DNA of 64,000 nt. It comes from Paramoeba atlantica. Taxonomy: Eukaryota; Discosea. The position numbers were made by a program, and so were the translations under genes. Shown here piece after piece: positions 29,641 through 38,669 of this stretch. Every line of letters begins with the position of its first letter. Positions within the stretch are counted from its first letter, which is position 1. The stretch covers positions 124,001 through 188,000 of the forward strand of contig CDRNVI010000003.1 in NCBI GenBank assembly GCA_977017575.1, given 5' to 3'. The notes under the pieces were generated by a model. The model saw only the letters and a program-made list of their open reading frames with translations, was not told where the DNA came from and ran no database searches.

Positions 29641-30017
29641 AAGAGAAACCAATGGCAAAGGTACTTGGCGTTTTTTTTGGCTATGGAGTTCGCTGGCGAA
29701 TCCGGGTGGGGGGTCTAGGGGACTCCAGGGGGATATATGGAAGGTATAGGGGGGGCGAAGCCGGGTCCAGGTTGGGGGCGCAGGAGGATGCATGGAGTGT
29801 GTAGGGAGCGAGTACCCTGTAATGGGGTGTTTCTCCTGGGGAACCCAGCCCTCTCAGATGTAGAGTCACTGGACCTGACGACTTGGCTAATCAGACCCTC
29901 TGGAGAAAATGAAAATCAACAGTATCCCTTTCATCGACCATACCCCCCCTTTTTCGGGATTTTATCACCCGTCTCGGTTCACCATAAAGACGAAGAGGCA
30001 GAGGTTGTAAAGAACCC
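29641..30017. other. Gene-free stretch, 377 bp
   Basis: Includes a G-rich part (29700-29780). I see no gene or recognisable element. Confidence 0.5.
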
Positions 30018-30082
30018 CCGCAATATTTTGTATTATTTTCACTGTTTTTGTTCACTTTTTCAATCGAGGGTAGAGCGGTAGT
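30018..30082 (-). repeat. Family A repeat, copy 3, second part
   Basis: Reverse of CTACCGCTCTACCCTCGATT and GTGAACAAAAACAGTGAAAA. Its end abuts the element at 30085. Confidence 0.65.
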
Positions 30083-30084
30083 TA

Positions 30085-30770
30085 CACCCCTGTCGAGCTT
30101 CATCTACCCCCTCCCTTACAGGTCCTGTATTTTGTTCGACTTTGGAGATATTTGGTATGGGACTGTTTTTCGACCCAATCGTCTCGAATCAGCTGTCCTT
30201 TTCCCTCGAGCGACCTTTTTTCTTCCAAGACCTTAAAAGTTTCGTCGAAAAACCCGTTTTTCGTTTGTCCACCCTAAAAAAAGCCATTTTTTTACATTTT
30301 TTTCTTAATGGTCAAGAGATATCGGAATTCTCTCTCCCAAATCAGCGCATTGCACCGGAAAGGCGATCACTGATCATAGCAAGGTACAAAGAACCAAAAT
30401 CCCTAACCTAAGAATAGACGCGAATTACACGACGTTATCATTAAAACATTCGACCTTTTAACAGGAGAACATGTTGACAAATTAAGAAATCCTTTTAAAA
30501 ACTATCGCAAACGACTTCAATTCGTGATAGAAAAGAAAGGGTATTAATAATATCCAATATAATCCAATATAATACCGTAGTCAAAACTTTTATCGTGAAT
30601 AATCAATGGATGAATCCCAACATAAAACAAATGTACATGTAATACAAACATTGAGCCGTTATAAAATATTTCTAATTATATAGACAACTCCAATTAATAT
30701 ACCAGATATTTCCAAAATCGAACAAAATACAAGACCTGTAGGGGGGGGTAAATGAAGCTGTACAGGGGTG
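30085..30770 (+). mobile_element. TA-flanked Tc1/mariner derivative, 686 bp
   Basis: Long inverted ends (about 75 bp, CACCCCTG..AGCTTCAT..TACCCCC, then ACAGGT-C/T-TGTATTTTGTTCGA) with TA at 30083-30084 and 30771-30772. A frame from about 30309 encodes MVKRYR and then, one base out of step with the copy at 41.5 kb, APERRSLIIARYKE-P-KSL, the start of a transposase helix-turn-helix. The rest of the transposase is missing. Confidence 0.75.
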
Positions 30771-30819
30771 TATACAACCAGCGCAAACACATACAACCAC
30801 TGCAAATACATGTACTGTA

Positions 30820-31138
30820 CCCCCCCTGTTTATAATAGCCTCGACTCCTCCACCCTTTATAGGTTCTTTTTTTTTGGCAAACCGAGGAAGAGTTTTTAAA
30901 GTTTCTTCCACCGTCTTAAATATTTTGATAATGTATTTTCACATGGTGCTTCGAAGTATGCGCGGGTTCGTGCTGGACATTTTACTTTAGGAGAGCGCCG
31001 GGGACCACTTAAAGGCGATAGGATAATTCCTGGTCCCTCGCTCTCAAATGTAGGGCGATTTCTGTGCCAACTTTTAATCGCCCTCCCCCATTTATAGGTT
31101 TATTTGGGCAAAAGGGAGGGTATTATAAACAGAGGGGG
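30820..31138. mobile_element. TA-flanked MITE, 319 bp
   Basis: CCCCCCCTGTTTATAATA at the left, TATTATAAACAGAGGGGG at the right, TA at 30818-30819 and 31139-31140. A second inner pair containing CCTTTATAGGTT / CATTTATAGGTT is present in direct orientation. Confidence 0.75.
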
Positions 31139-31140
31139 TA

Positions 31141-31715
31141 CAGTACTATATTATTATGTAGGAAACAAGATCATTCGCACGTTTCCCAGATCTGACACAA
31201 ACCACAGAGGCGTTGACAGACCAGTTTAGCATGCGATTTATCATACACACAGTGATCGCAAAAATTTGTGAAAAGTTTGTTGCGTAATTTTTCGAATTAC
31301 ACTTAATTTTGATCAACTTACATTTTATTCTTGGACAAGAAATACACATTCCAATATTGCTTTGAAGAACTAGATTGCCTCTGTCTTAGATCATTTCCAT
31401 AAGCGAAATATCTGTCAATAATTGATAGATTGGGAAGATCTGATAATTGTCAATTGGGAATTAAAAATGATACCTGCTTCACCAAAAAGAGTAATGGCTT
31501 CATTATATTCATCGGAGATCACTTCTAGCAAAGCACTTTTCGGACTCTTAAGTAGGGAAGAGTATCTCTTCACTGATGATTTCTTAAGAAAAGTGTGAGG
31601 AACAAAAGCAGAAAAATCTATAATATGGATGCGATTCCACACAAATTTGTACATCAAACGCATTAGTTGTTCTCCACTCACAAATTTGAACCCAACCAGA
31701 GGGCTACCGCATTTT
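31141..31715 (-). other. Mostly gene-free; possible small frame 31415-31663
   Basis: A minus-strand frame of about 82 codons from an ATG at 31663 has mixed composition and no recognised domain. It begins just after the LRR stop at 31716. I do not regard it as a supported gene. Nothing else is seen. Confidence 0.25.
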
Positions 31716-32567
31716 CTATTTCCGCAGAACAATTTTGGTGCGCTGGTACTTGAATTGGAAGGTATATGGAAGATCGTATTGATAAACTAAACCTTCAAGA
31801 TCTACATTACCTTGCACCCACAATTGAGATAGGTTGCCTGGAGGGGATGCCAATTTTATAGTTCCACCAAATTTATTGTCATTGAGATACACATATTGCA
31901 GTGAAAAAGGAAACTTGGAAAAATTAAGTGCTCCACTGAGTTCATTTTTGCCAAGTCCCAAATATTCAAGTTCGTCCGGTAAATTAGTTAAATCTACTGT
32001 TCCAGAAAATTCATTACAGCTCAAGAACAACGCTTGCAAAGTTTGCGGAAGACATGTGAGATCTATTTCACCACTAAATGAGTTCATGCTCAAATGCAGC
32101 TCCTCCAGAACGCGGGGCAAATTTCGCAGATCTACGTTTCCCATGAAATAGTTCTCGTCTAGTCGTATGCTTGTCATTTCGGGCAACATGTGTGGCCAAG
32201 TGAAATTTCCTTCTAACATATTTTCCTCGGCGTGTACGGCATACAACGTGCTGGGTAGGTACTCCCAACAGAGCGTCCCCCCTAAGTTGAGATCGGTCCA
32301 GATAAGTCCTGTGACAGTATTCTCCTCGTAGCACTCTACCATTTCCCAATCACATGCGGGAACGCTAGAGTTCCATGATCGATGTCGATTCGACGCATTT
32401 GACACAAGACGCTCCAAGATGTATTCCTGGGGTAGTGAAGCACCACGAACCTTTGAAGGACGACGCTGTGAGGTTTTTAACATGTCCACCGTGTCGGATG
32501 CGGTTTCGTCTCGTCGGATTCGTTTTAAAGGTGGTTCATCATGGAACACAAATGCGGAGGGAATCAT
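31716..32567 (-). CDS. Leucine-rich repeat protein with PPLKRIRRD motif and C-terminal cap
   Basis: From the ATG at 32567 (the longer frame starts TTG) the protein has 283 aa. The N-terminus MIPSAFVFHDEPPLKRIRRD follows the pattern of the KRRR subgroup. The cap reads SWNSSVPACDWEMVECYEE, keeping both cysteines but with Met for the usual Gly. Eight to nine repeats follow, then the altered last repeat (QGNVDLEGLVYQYDLP) and FKYQRTKI, the C-terminal cap motif. It is thus the only member that combines the N-terminal basic motif with the C-terminal cap. It borders the 24.6-31.7 kb transposon island. Function unknown. Confidence 0.8.
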   Translation of the reverse strand: MIPSAFVFHDEPPLKRIRRDETASDTVDMLKTSQRRPSKVRGASLPQEYILERLVSNASNRHRSWNSSVPACDWEMVECYEENTVTGLIWTDLNLGGTLCWEYLPSTLYAVHAEENMLEGNFTWPHMLPEMTSIRLDENYFMGNVDLRNLPRVLEELHLSMNSFSGEIDLTCLPQTLQALFLSCNEFSGTVDLTNLPDELEYLGLGKNELSGALNFSKFPFSLQYVYLNDNKFGGTIKLASPPGNLSQLWVQGNVDLEGLVYQYDLPYTFQFKYQRTKIVLRK

Positions 32568-32859
32568 GGATAAAGGTTGGCCGTACAATCACTGCCTTGC
32601 ATAAAAGCAAGAAAAACAACTTCGAAGCCTTCTTTGAAATTAGAAAACACAGGATGCGTGATCCATAATATTGATAAAATATGGATAGATTTTGTCCTTT
32701 CTCTTCGTAGGTGTGTAATTTGATACCTTTACTCGTTTCATACTAGTTACACAGTACGGTAAGCCAAAAAGATGCAAGCCAAAACAAAAATTATACAGAT
32801 CTATTCAAGTAATTAAGTAAATGAATTTGCTACCATTGTTTGTATTTGTTGCTCGTCTT

Positions 32860-33717
32860 TTATTGACACGAGCGTGTAAAAGCAATTGCCCTGTTTTCAA
32901 GTTCTATAATTTCAGCTTTTGCCAATTTCATCTCATGATCAACTGAATGTATTTTTTGGATGCATTCATGACACGCAGTATTAGCCTCTTGGTGAGATTC
33001 CAAAGAGTGTGCAAATGCTTTATGTAGGTTTTCCGTACAATGTTCAACTTTCTTATGAAGCGCCGAAAGATCATCCTGTGTCTCAAACGTCAAAGGTTCC
33101 GCATAAAATATTGGGTGGGTAAGAGAAACAATAACATCATTCAAGTGAGAATTCTCTTTATCCGTATTAGTGTCCGATGCTGTTTCTTGTGTGAGTTCAG
33201 ACAATGAGGATTGAATTTCTGCAACAGTTTGGTGCAGAGATTCATGAGTCTTCTCTTTCGCCAAAGTTAATTCGTTAAGTTGAGAAAGTAGAATTTCATG
33301 ATTTTGTTCTATTTCATCTGTGCGCCGTGCTATTTCTTCCTCACGTTGTTTTTCTTTTTCCGTAGCCTCAGTCTCCCGATCCTGAACGTTCAACGCCTTC
33401 TGATACAATGAATTATAGTTTTCCGACAAGGCTTCCTTCTTTCCCTCTAATTCTGCACGACGCTCACTCCACTTTTGTGCTTTCTTCCGTGCGGTACCTA
33501 ATTGCTTTGTGAGGGCTGAGAGTTGCGAATCATACTGCTTAGATTGACGTTGACGTTTTGACTTCAATTTCTCAATGCTGGAAATAATCTGAGACTTTTT
33601 CTCACGAGCCTCCCGTAGCGCATGCATACGCTCCGATTTTGTCTCCAACACCTCTTGCAAGCGTTGCTTCCATTGAAAAGAGGGACTACAATTCTCGGAA
33701 TCGCTTTCGTGTTCCAT
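32860..33717 (-). CDS. Coiled-coil protein, unknown
   Basis: Starting at the ATG at 33717 (MEHESDSENCSPSFQWKQRL) the protein has 285 aa. Residues about 15-175 are highly charged with long runs of Glu, Lys, Arg and Gln and heptad spacing, a long coiled coil. A non-coiled segment (VIVSLTHPIFYAEPL) is followed by a second helix to the end. The longer frame upstream is AT-rich and hydrophobic and unlike coding sequence, so I reject it. I do not recognise the family; short coiled-coil cytoskeletal or kinetochore proteins have this look. No neighbour gives a functional clue. Confidence 0.65.
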   Translation of the reverse strand: MEHESDSENCSPSFQWKQRLQEVLETKSERMHALREAREKKSQIISSIEKLKSKRQRQSKQYDSQLSALTKQLGTARKKAQKWSERRAELEGKKEALSENYNSLYQKALNVQDRETEATEKEKQREEEIARRTDEIEQNHEILLSQLNELTLAKEKTHESLHQTVAEIQSSLSELTQETASDTNTDKENSHLNDVIVSLTHPIFYAEPLTFETQDDLSALHKKVEHCTENLHKAFAHSLESHQEANTACHECIQKIHSVDHEMKLAKAEIIELENRAIAFTRSCQ

Positions 33718-34079
33718 ACGTAGTACAATAAATGTGCAAGCAAGAAAATTAATGTACGTGGAAGAGAATACCAAAATAAAAACTTCGTAAAAAATGATCC
33801 ACATATCACGAAAAACCGTTTTTTTACCAGTAAAGAAATCTTTTTTATGAAAAAATCGGATTCCTAAGACGATGAAGTACAGCCCTCGCAAATGAGAACA
33901 AAGCTTGAGTGCGGTATATACTATGGGGGACAGTAATCGTAAATTTAACAATGTAAGTTTTAGTTTGCATTTAAAAACAATTTTATTTTGCATTTCAAAG
34001 CAAAAACCTTTTACACACCCACAGATTTTCCCTCTCCCATCTTACCCATAACTTCATATTCCCCCACCCCCTTCCCCCC
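33718..34079. other. Intergenic, 362 bp
   Basis: AT-rich next to the coiled-coil gene, C-rich on the plus strand towards 34079. No gene, RNA or repeat seen. Confidence 0.55.
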
Positions 34080-35480
34080 TCACGCGTGCAAACAACTCAT
34101 AAAATTCGTCTCCACATACTCTGCAAGCTGCACAAACGCCGGGTCATCACACCCTTGCGTCAACAACCCTACCTCCGCCCCACTCATCCCCTCTCTCTCC
34201 TCCATCACCCGCAACGCCACATTGTGATCCGACACCCCATGAAGGAAATCCTCCTGTTGCGCGCACAACACATTCCCCATGGCTTCTAACACCAAAAAGG
34301 CATTTCTCGAAACCTTTCGGGGCTCGTACCCCACCCCCCCCTCGTGCGCCCCACACGCGTTCCGGAACGCCTCACACAGAACCGCAACCCCCCCGTGCTG
34401 GACCAACGCTCGAATGGGATCCCGTCCCCCGACGGCAACCAGGTTGGCCACACACCACAGGAGCTCTGTGTGTTCCATCGAACCCACAGCCGCCTTTTGG
34501 GTAACATACAGAAGAGGAGGAATAAGATTATAAGATAAAATAAAAGGAGAAAAGTGAGCCCCGGGGGGATCGTGGGCGATGAGGTTACTCAGGGCCAGGG
34601 CGGTGGTTTGCCGTACAAAGGGGCAGGGGTGGAGGAGAAGGGAGGCGAGCAGATCGGGGAGCGCGGGGTGGGAGGGGAGGGTGGAGAGGAGCAGAGCGTC
34701 GGGCGCGGTGAGAAAGAGGACAAGACATTTGAGGAGACTGTGGAGGGCGACAGGTTGCCACAGGGGGGGATGGGAGAGAGGGGAGAGGATTTGGGAAAGA
34801 AAACCGAGGGCGTGCCAGTGTTCGATGTGGGAGAAGTTGTGGAGAAGTGTGGCGGTGTGGTGGAGGAGGAGGCTGTCGTGGGTTTGGAGTGAGTGGGAGA
34901 AAAGGGTGGAGAAAAGATGGAAAAAGGAGGAGGTAAGAGGAGGAAGTGGGTGATGGGGGTCGGTAACGCTCTTTTGTAGAAAAACAGCGGCGATAATGGA
35001 CTCAAGAAGAAATATTTCGTCCGATAAATGTCTCTCCTCTGAGTTTGATTGTGTGATATGAGTTGCGGCACCTACAAGAACTTTCGTAATTTGCTGGGAG
35101 GAAAGACGAAGGTAGGGACGAATGGCATAAAAAATAAGGGCGTGGGTTATCTTTTCCACGCTACAATACGTGGTAGTGCCAATCTCGTGAGAAGATTTTG
35201 GTGAAAGATAGCGATTCAGTAGCGTTTCTATATGTGCGTCAACAGATTGACCTTCCGCTGGTCGCAATTCGAGAGAAATTTGTTCTTCCTCAATAAAAAT
35301 ACGTTGTGAATTACGATTTTTGCTTCTTCTAAGAGATAACGTGTTTTGCTTTGCAGAGTTTCGCAAAGATTCACTGGCAGCATTCCGTCGCTTTCTGCAT
35401 TGCAAAAAATCAATAGTGGGCTTCGCAACACGTGTAGTGCACGTAGTGCCTGAAGTAACACCGCCTTGATTTGTAAACAT
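34080..35480 (-). CDS. Importin-alpha-like armadillo repeat protein
   Basis: The 466-aa protein has a basic N-terminal stretch, CRKRRNAASESLRNSAKQNT then LSLRRSKNRN, that resembles the importin-beta-binding domain of importin alpha. The rest is helical with armadillo-like segments, such as FVRQTTALALSNLIAHDPP and ELLWCVANLVAVGGRDPIRA followed by VQHGGVAVLCEAF. Importin alpha carries classical NLS cargo into the nucleus. It is shorter and more divergent than usual (about 500-530 aa) and the W-x-x-x-N cargo-binding array is not obvious, so another ARM protein is possible. The 3' half is strongly GC-rich, the 5' half AT-rich. An out-of-frame ATG at 35484 lies four bases before the start at 35480. 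Confidence 0.5.
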   Translation of the reverse strand: MFTNQGGVTSGTTCTTRVAKPTIDFLQCRKRRNAASESLRNSAKQNTLSLRRSKNRNSQRIFIEEEQISLELRPAEGQSVDAHIETLLNRYLSPKSSHEIGTTTYCSVEKITHALIFYAIRPYLRLSSQQITKVLVGAATHITQSNSEERHLSDEIFLLESIIAAVFLQKSVTDPHHPLPPLTSSFFHLFSTLFSHSLQTHDSLLLHHTATLLHNFSHIEHWHALGFLSQILSPLSHPPLWQPVALHSLLKCLVLFLTAPDALLLSTLPSHPALPDLLASLLLHPCPFVRQTTALALSNLIAHDPPGAHFSPFILSYNLIPPLLYVTQKAAVGSMEHTELLWCVANLVAVGGRDPIRALVQHGGVAVLCEAFRNACGAHEGGVGYEPRKVSRNAFLVLEAMGNVLCAQQEDFLHGVSDHNVALRVMEEREGMSGAEVGLLTQGCDDPAFVQLAEYVETNFMSCLHA

Positions 35481-35736
35481 TCATAAATGTGACACTTTGT
35501 TGTGACTTAAAAATTAGCCAGAAGCCTAACGCAAAGAATAATGACCAATCCAACACCCGATGAATGGTAACAATATAAGAAACAATGAAAGAAAGTATAA
35601 TAAACAATGAGAATGATGAATGCTCACGAACAGTACATGTCAATTGAGCACACTTACATGTAGAACCACCACAAATATTTTCGAGTCTCATTTTGTCATA
35701 GGAAGAGACCAAAAAGGTAACACTACTTTCTCATTT

Positions 35737-36030
35737 TCAATTCGTGCTGTATGTCGTAGGTGTACCCCTCGGTTTTAAAAAAATACGTCCCTGGCAGTAT
35801 TGACAGATAATCATATCGGACGGACGTAGCTGCGCAGGACTGTTGCACTGAGCACAGAGGTAGGTGGAGGCCACCGTAGATGTCCCCACTCCCGATTGAA
35901 GCACAGCATGTAGAGAGGCACGAGTTCGTAGGGTTCGGTCTGTGGCAATGCTTTGGGTGCTCTCACTTGGGGCACGTGCTTCCAGAGAGGACACTGTGTT
36001 GAGCTGATACCCCGAACGTGGCTCTGACAT
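35737..36030 (-). CDS. RPB12: RNA polymerase I/II/III shared subunit RPB12 (RPABC4)
   Basis: The 97-aa protein ends in the RPB12 zinc ribbon: YLCAQC (Cys 59 and 62), then LRPSDMIICQYC (Cys 76 and 79), followed by the invariant-type GRIFLKPR. This matches the family pattern C-x2-C ... D-x-I-x-C-x2-C-G-x-RI-x-x-K-x-R; the Gly before RI is kept. RPB12 is a small zinc-binding subunit common to the three nuclear RNA polymerases. The N-terminal 55 residues are a low-complexity Ser/Thr-rich extension; the family is usually about 50-70 residues in all. ATG at 36030 is the only start. Call firm. Confidence 0.88.
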   Translation of the reverse strand: MSEPRSGYQLNTVSSLEARAPSESTQSIATDRTLRTRASLHAVLQSGVGTSTVASTYLCAQCNSPAQLRPSDMIICQYCQGRIFLKPRGTPTTYSTN

Positions 36031-36554
36031 GACAGTAAGGTAGATTCTCAGTTAAGGGTGTATAAAAAATATACGAAAAATAGTACAACGTAGCGTTATC
36101 GATAAAAAGGAGTTTAAAATGGTACACTAAATCAGAATATCCCAAAAAATTGTTTCTTCGAATCAACCCACAGTAGGTTTTAGAAAAAAATGAATACGAG
36201 GAATTGAATTATGTGACTAGCTAAAAGGACGCTATCTACATATTAGACGAGCGAGCCAAATATTTTCTAGATTAAACGTAATCTACCGAATATAATATGT
36301 TTAAATATTAGAAAAAGAGAAAGAAAGAATGGCTTACGTAAGCTAGCAAGTTCACTTTATATACGATGTAGGTTTGAAAAGCAAGATATCACACGAAGAT
36401 ATTTTGATCGGAAAAGATAAAAAAATTGCGACTTAGAAGAATAAAATGATCATTTTTTTTTCATACTACATTGAAAAGAAAAATACAAAAGCTAGACGCA
36501 TGGTAGAATTTAAAAGAAAGCCAATAAATTGCAAGTAAAATACAAAAGAAATAC
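36031..36554. other. Intergenic, 524 bp
   Basis: AT-rich throughout. No gene, repeat or RNA seen. Confidence 0.55.
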
Positions 36555-38390
36555 CTAGCACATAATTTCTTCTTGTGGCTCAGTAACATACTGGGCGACA
36601 CGCTCTTCGCTACGCTCAATTTGACTTTCAAAAAAATGAATTCGATTCTCACATTGCTCTTGGAATGCATTAAAACGTGCTGACAATTCAGTGATAACCA
36701 AGGGATTTATGCCGACTTCACAAGCGTTCATCGGAGTTGGTGCTTCTGAACGTTCTGGAAGTGTGTCTGATGAAAAATTCAAATTCTTTAAACACTGAAC
36801 GTAGGACAAGAGAGAGCCGTACTGTTCCTTAGAAAATGCAGCGAAAGTCGAATCAATTATATCTGCGTAAGCAGAGTCTGCGCAGCAGTCAGAAAAAGAT
36901 GAGGTTTTGAGAAGAAATTCTTTTAAAATACTTACAAGACGTTCTTTAAGAGTCAAAAGATCGGTAGTGCCTTCAGGTTGCGTCAAAAATGATGGAAAAG
37001 ACGCAAGCTTAAGAGTAACATCGTTGTCGCACTGTTTAAGTGCATGCTGTACTTCTTCAAAGTTTTGAAGAAATTGAGAAACCTGATCGACGCAACTTTC
37101 CTTAAGCGAGGTCTCATTATGAAGCTCTTCGTTGTGCGATCTCAATAATTCTATTTTTTTCTCCATTTCATCAACATCTCGTTCAAGTTTTTCTTGTTCA
37201 TCCTTTAATTTAGGCATCTCACAGTTCTTCAACGTCTTGGATATTTCTTCCACCTTTTCTTTCTCCACTTTCAATTCTTGCAACACTTGACTTTCACTAC
37301 GTAGAATGCTCTCATAACATAGAACCATCTCTTGCAAACGGTCCTGATTAGCTACCCACAAAGCTTTCCATTCGTGTGTCTGTTCTTCATCGATTTCATT
37401 TCTCCCATACGAGCAATTAATTTCAAGACCTTGTAAGGCCAGGTGGTGAAGTTCATTTTGTCTGTGCTCAAGAGACTCTTGCAACGCTTCTCCTTTAGCT
37501 TGTTCATCTAAAATCAGCTTCACATCGTTCATTCCCAATTCAACGTCACCCGCTTGACGTTTCAAATCAGAAAGAGTTTCGTACAGCGATGGTATCTTTC
37601 GTAGGATGGGATGTTGATTCTCAAATTCGCGCAGAGAAGTATTTAATTCGTCGTAACGGGTAAGAATACCCATGATATCAGATTTCTCAAATTCTTCATT
37701 CGTTGATTCCATAACCACGCTTTCCTTTTCCATCGAACCCTTTACATCCACAAGATCATGAAGAAACGACGATCGCATTCCCTTCTCACGCACATCCGCA
37801 AGAAAAGACTCCAAATGCAACAACTTCGACCGCAACGCGGTGCTTTCACCCCGTTTTACTTCGCGATCCCACGCTCCACTCTCCAGTCCCAACGCTTTAA
37901 CCCGCGCCTCGTACCTCTCCAAACGGCTCTCCCCACCCAGAGCGCTCTGCAGCGCCTCAACCCCCCGACGCGCGACCGCAGACACCGCACGTAGCATCGA
38001 GGAGCACACCGCGAGGCGCTTGCACTGCTTCTCGATCTCACCCGCTCGCGTGTGCTCGGCTTGTCGCTTTGTTGAGTACTCCAGAAGAAGGGCGTCGCGG
38101 TTTACTATGTTTTGTTGAGCACATCGAAGGGTCTCGGAGAGCTGGTCGTATAAGGTCTGCATCGCGACAAGGTTGTTCTCCCCTGTGTGGGTGTCGGTGA
38201 GATGGTGATTTCGATGCGTAAACATTAGCTGTGCGGATTTTTGAAGTTGTGCGTAAGTTTTGGATAGAGTGGGATCGGAGGAGAGCGCGGGGGTAGTGGA
38301 GGAGGTGGAGGGGGGTGGGGGGAGATTGGTAGGGGTCCGACCAAGGTGGAGAAGAGAGGTTGGGTGGGATTTTGGTTCGGTTTGTTTCAT
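36555..38390 (-). CDS. Large coiled-coil protein, unknown
   Basis: The 611-aa protein begins with a Pro/Ser/Thr-rich tail (residues 1-45, including NLPPPPSTSSTTPALSS), then runs as long coiled coils from about 75 to 470, with a likely break near 270-330. The last 140 residues are less charged. No known domain is recognised; it could be a cytoskeletal, kinetochore or intraflagellar structural protein. Base composition changes sharply inside the gene: about the first 200 codons are GC-rich, the remainder AT-rich, with no break in the frame. The start ATG at 38390 follows a pyrimidine-rich leader ending TTATTCC. Confidence 0.65.
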   Translation of the reverse strand: MKQTEPKSHPTSLLHLGRTPTNLPPPPSTSSTTPALSSDPTLSKTYAQLQKSAQLMFTHRNHHLTDTHTGENNLVAMQTLYDQLSETLRCAQQNIVNRDALLLEYSTKRQAEHTRAGEIEKQCKRLAVCSSMLRAVSAVARRGVEALQSALGGESRLERYEARVKALGLESGAWDREVKRGESTALRSKLLHLESFLADVREKGMRSSFLHDLVDVKGSMEKESVVMESTNEEFEKSDIMGILTRYDELNTSLREFENQHPILRKIPSLYETLSDLKRQAGDVELGMNDVKLILDEQAKGEALQESLEHRQNELHHLALQGLEINCSYGRNEIDEEQTHEWKALWVANQDRLQEMVLCYESILRSESQVLQELKVEKEKVEEISKTLKNCEMPKLKDEQEKLERDVDEMEKKIELLRSHNEELHNETSLKESCVDQVSQFLQNFEEVQHALKQCDNDVTLKLASFPSFLTQPEGTTDLLTLKERLVSILKEFLLKTSSFSDCCADSAYADIIDSTFAAFSKEQYGSLLSYVQCLKNLNFSSDTLPERSEAPTPMNACEVGINPLVITELSARFNAFQEQCENRIHFFESQIERSEERVAQYVTEPQEEIMC

Positions 38391-38669
38391 GGAATAAGGT
38401 GGGGAGAAAAATATGGGAAATCACGTTAGATTCGTTTATGTGTTGAAAAAATTATAGTCACTTATTTGTGTACGAGACATTGGATAAAAAACGTTTTACA
38501 TGGAAGTAGGATTGTCGTACAAGACTCTAAAATGTTTCTGCAGTTCATGAAAGAAAAACGGATGAACCACCGAGCAACGAAACATGCATCTAAGCAAGGC
38601 AAGAAGGAATTATTTTTTTGAAACAGAAACGGGGAAAAAGACGTATAAGCAAGAAAAAAAATGACCGAT

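Noticed and set aside
33718-33993. Hydrophobic N-terminal extension of the coiled-coil gene
   Set aside because: AT-rich, unlike the rest of the protein, and ends just before a good ATG at 33717.
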